Source of the DNA: Methanobacteriota archaeon
GTDB taxonomy: Archaea > Thermoplasmatota > Poseidoniia > Poseidoniales > Thalassarchaeaceae
NCBI GenBank assembly: GCA_002720055.1
Contig: PBGH01000024.1
Coordinates: forward strand, 1-24,530
Reading direction: 5' to 3'
Length of the DNA stretch: 24,530 bases
Positions 24,231 to 24,530 of this stretch are shown here, in pieces. Below the pieces are notes generated by a model, which was not told where the DNA came from, ran no database searches, and was given only the letters and a program-made list of their open reading frames with translations. Within the stretch, counting starts at the first letter, position 1. Every line of letters begins with the position of its first letter. Both the position numbers and the translations under genes were made by a program.

Positions 24231-24530
24231 ATGGCATATGAAGACAATACAGTACCCGAATTGAAGGATTTACTCAGAGTAAGAGGCCTACCAGTTTCTG
24301 GAAAGAAGGCGGATCTGATAGCTAGATTGAACGACGCAGACTCCAATGAAGCAATACACGAAGGAGCCGATGACTCCGAAGTCCGAGCAAGTCCCACAAA
24401 GGAAGTAGCAGTTCAAGACGAGGAAGACGTCCAAGATGAAGAAGACGTCCAAGATGAAGAAGACGTCCAAGATGAAGAAGACGTCCAAGTTGAAGAAGAC
24501 GAATTCTACGAAGATGGTGATTTCGAAGAA
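24231..24530 (+). CDS. SAP-domain protein with acidic repeats, cut by the window end; possible N-terminal extension of eL32
   Basis: From ATG 24231, two bases after the uL6 stop and behind a aaggggg Shine-Dalgarno (24217-24223), 100 codons are open to the window end. Residues about 8-35 form a SAP motif (VPELKDLLRVRGLPVSGKKA then DLIARLND), a helix-turn-helix-like module that binds nucleic acid. An acidic stretch follows, with four copies of EDVQDE or EDVQVE encoded by 18-bp repeats, then EEDEFYEDGDFEE. In the archaeal operon eL32 follows uL6, and haloarchaeal eL32 is known to carry an acidic N-terminal extension with a different small domain. So this may be the front of eL32, or a separate protein; the window ends before this can be seen. 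Confidence 0.75.
   Translation, partial: MAYEDNTVPELKDLLRVRGLPVSGKKADLIARLNDADSNEAIHEGADDSEVRASPTKEVAVQDEEDVQDEEDVQDEEDVQDEEDVQVEEDEFYEDGDFEE
24423..24494 (+). repeat. Four tandem 18-bp repeats coding for EDVQDE
   Basis: The unit gaagacgtccaagatgaa occurs at 24423-24440, 24441-24458 and 24459-24476 without change, and at 24477-24494 with one change (a to t, giving Val for Asp). Identity at silent positions shows recent expansion by slippage or unequal exchange. The unit keeps the reading frame. Confidence 0.95.

Noticed and set aside
24423..24494. CRISPR-like direct repeats.
   Set aside because: The 18-bp units are head to tail with no spacers and stay in frame inside an acidic coding region.

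Overview
The window is archaeal and most likely comes from a marine Thermoplasmatota of the Marine Group II type (Ca. Poseidoniia). Seen directly: a pre-tRNA 3' part with a box C/D-guide intron, a group II chaperonin, an aIF1/RNase P Rpp29 pair inside a euryarchaeal-order ribosomal protein cluster, uL/uS/eS proteins of archaeal type, GAGGTGAT-type Shine-Dalgarno sites and many TTG starts. The Marine Group II assignment is inference. It rests partly on the LPEGWTMEQW-type C-terminal tail of the 1188-residue surface protein, which I recall from that group.

Left part (1-14.9 kb), mostly single genes with their own promoters: the end of a tRNA-Trp gene whose intron carries a box C/D guide aimed at its own wobble base C34; a secreted, membrane-anchored subtilisin-like protease; a class I/II aminotransferase; a polytopic membrane protein of unknown role on the minus strand; a very large secreted, C-terminally anchored protein with repeated beta-sandwich domains; a thermosome subunit; a two-gene unit (two CysJ-type flavodoxin domains fused to an SdhB-like protein, then an HdrB/SdhE-like protein); and a Hef/FANCM-type helicase on the minus strand that converges on that unit.

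Right part (14.9-24.5 kb): a structured, gene-free leader of about 280 nt, followed by one tightly packed operon: uL3-uL4-uL23-uL2-uS19-uL22-uS3-uL29-aIF1-Rpp29-uS17-uL14-uL24-eS4-uL5-uS14-uS8-uL6, then an ORF with a SAP domain and an acidic repeat that runs off the end where eL32 is expected. Genes are spaced by 0-15 nt or overlap by 4 nt, so translation is probably coupled.

The strongest candidates for something undescribed are: (1) the flavodoxin-flavodoxin-SdhB fusion plus HdrB-like partner. Every Fe-S ligand position of the SdhB part and most of those of the HdrB part have been replaced while the fold signatures are kept, which suggests a flavin-based derivative of an SdhB/SdhE or thiol:fumarate-reductase module. 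(2) An in-frame TAG at codon 30 of the aIF1 gene, exactly between its zinc ribbon and SUI1 core, followed directly by GTG. (3) The box C/D intron guide, whose geometry predicts Cm34. (4) The SAP plus 18-bp repeat extension at the eL32 position.
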